From Micromonospora echinofusca (GTDB lineage Bacteria; Actinomycetota; Actinomycetes; Mycobacteriales; Micromonosporaceae), in assembly GCF_900091445.1 (NCBI RefSeq), contig NZ_LT607733.1, forward strand, positions 3,922,501 through 3,986,500: a DNA stretch of 64,000 nt, written 5' to 3'. Position 1 is the first letter of the stretch. Each line of letters begins with the position of its first letter. Below the pieces are notes generated by a model, which was not told the DNA's origin, made no database searches, and was given only the letters and a program-made list of their open reading frames with translations. The translations under genes and the position numbers were made by a program. Of this stretch, positions 63,268 to 64,000 are shown one piece after another.

Positions 63268-63379
63268 GCCTGATTCCTTCCCGGGGCGGGGGTGTGCAGG
63301 TGCCACGCTACCGGGCACCCCGCGACGCCCCGTGCGGTACGGTGCCGGGGACGGCGTGGCGAGCGGTGAGGGGGCGGTC

Positions 63380-63718
63380 GTGGCCAGCGTGGACGAATGC
63401 CGGCAGGCGTTGCGGGATCTGGCGGCGCGGCTGGACCGCAACGCGGAGACGGTGCGGGAGAAGGTCGACTTCGACCGGACGCTGGCCTGCCGCGTCACCG
63501 ACCTGGAGACCGCCTTCCACGGCCGGCTCTCCGGCGGTCGCCTGGTCGACCTGGCCGACGGCGACGACCCGAAGGCCAAGATCGCGCTGAGCACCGGCAG
63601 CGACGACCTGCTCGCGCTGGTCCGCGGCGAGCTCGACATCACCCGCGCGGTCACGTCCCGACGAGTGTCGATCAAGGCGAACCCGCTCGACCTGATGAAG
63701 CTGCGCAAGCTGCTCTGA
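63380..63718 (+). CDS. SCP2-like sterol/lipid-binding domain protein
   Basis: A 112-residue protein with an SCP2-type fold at its C-terminus: DRTLACRVTDLETAFHGRL, LVDLADGDDPKAKIALSTGSDDLLALVRGELD, RRVSIKANPLDLMKLRKL, the latter being the usual helix that closes the lipid pocket. GTG at 63380 is preferred. It is on the opposite strand to its neighbours, divergent from the phasin-like gene. Confidence 0.8.
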   Translation: MASVDECRQALRDLAARLDRNAETVREKVDFDRTLACRVTDLETAFHGRLSGGRLVDLADGDDPKAKIALSTGSDDLLALVRGELDITRAVTSRRVSIKANPLDLMKLRKLL

Positions 63719-63751
63719 CCGGTCGCCGGACCGGAAACGGCCGACGGACGG

Positions 63752-64000
63752 TCAGTCCGCCAGACCGAGTTCGGCCAGCGCCTTCTCCGCCTCGGCCGAC
63801 CCGGGACGGACCAGCGCCGCCCGTCCCGACCAGGCGGCTCCGCAGAGCGCCGCCAGGGCGTCCAGCGGGCGGCCCGCCCCGCGCAGCTCCAGCGTGTCGT
63901 CGCGCGGCGCCACCGACCAGCCGCCGGCGTCCGCCGGGCCCGGGACCCGCACGACGGCGGCCGGGTCGAAGAGCCCCGCCAGATCCATCGAGACGTACGT
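63752..64000 (-). CDS. HAD-superfamily phosphatase, C-terminal part (cut by the window end)
   Basis: The last 82 residues of a longer protein: the frame stays open to the window edge, with TYVS before MDLAGLFDPAAVV. The sequence (GGWSVAPRDDTLELRGAGRPLDALAALC, ALVRPGSAEAEKALAELGL) fits the end of the HAD-IIA phosphatase encoded next to tlyA in M. tuberculosis (Rv1692). The catalytic motifs lie outside the window, so the identity rests mainly on gene order. Confidence 0.5.
   Translation of the reverse strand, partial: TYVSMDLAGLFDPAAVVRVPGPADAGGWSVAPRDDTLELRGAGRPLDALAALCGAAWSGRAALVRPGSAEAEKALAELGLAD

Overview
The window is high-GC actinobacterial DNA, most likely from Micromonospora or a close relative in the Micromonosporaceae. 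Three things point there: the very high GC content, many GTG starts with GTGA/ATGA overlaps, and the right half. That half keeps the gene order I recall from Mycobacterium tuberculosis Rv1692-Rv1713 (HAD phosphatase, tlyA, nadK, recN, steA, steB/mctB, pyrG, Nudix, xerD, parA, scpA, scpB, rluB, cmk, der).

Layout. (1) 0.2-9.5 kb: eight tightly overlapping plus-strand genes that look like an uncharacterised small-molecule pathway. They encode an aldo/keto reductase, a D-2-hydroxyacid dehydrogenase, a PLP decarboxylase fused to an unknown domain, an indoleamine-dioxygenase/PrnB-like haem protein, a GHMP kinase, a methyltransferase, an HPr-kinase-like protein and a HAD phosphatase. (2) 9.5-14.5 kb: a Nudix hydrolase, a methyltransferase, and a dsbA-ccdA-blaI-M56 peptidase operon led by three evenly spaced TACTA-N7-TAGTA operators. 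(3) 14.6-21.4 kb: a persulfide/sulfide module with a CstR-type repressor, an SQR-like flavoprotein, two metallo-beta-lactamase/rhodanese persulfide dioxygenases, a membrane rhodanese, a TauE exporter and a DUF302 protein. Four ATACCC...GGGTAT palindromes lie at its promoters. (4) 21.4-30 kb: decayed and accessory DNA with a deletion junction joining a broken MFS gene to a broken oxidoreductase, a sulfotransferase, an acyltransferase, a stand-alone adenylation domain/carrier protein/thioesterase set, a TPR fragment and a lipoprotein.

(5) 30-38.2 kb: a stack of integrative-element remnants. An intact tRNA-Pro(GGG) at 38.1 kb is preceded by three further 41-bp copies of its 3' part, which divide the region into three segments. 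No integrase is left. The cargo includes an AbiEii-type nucleotidyltransferase with a small partner, a UPF0158 protein, a SWIM-tail-like protein, unknown genes, a frameshifted membrane protein and a small secreted I36-like protein.

(6) 38.4-64 kb: the conserved minus-strand housekeeping block for ribosome assembly, chromosome segregation, CTP and NADP synthesis and DNA repair. Between pyrG and steB/steA it carries a set of envelope genes: a large membrane protein, a GT4 glycosyltransferase, a MurJ-like flippase and a MraY-like protein.

Most functions come from motifs read by eye. No database search was possible, so family names are recognitions and roles are inferences unless stated otherwise.
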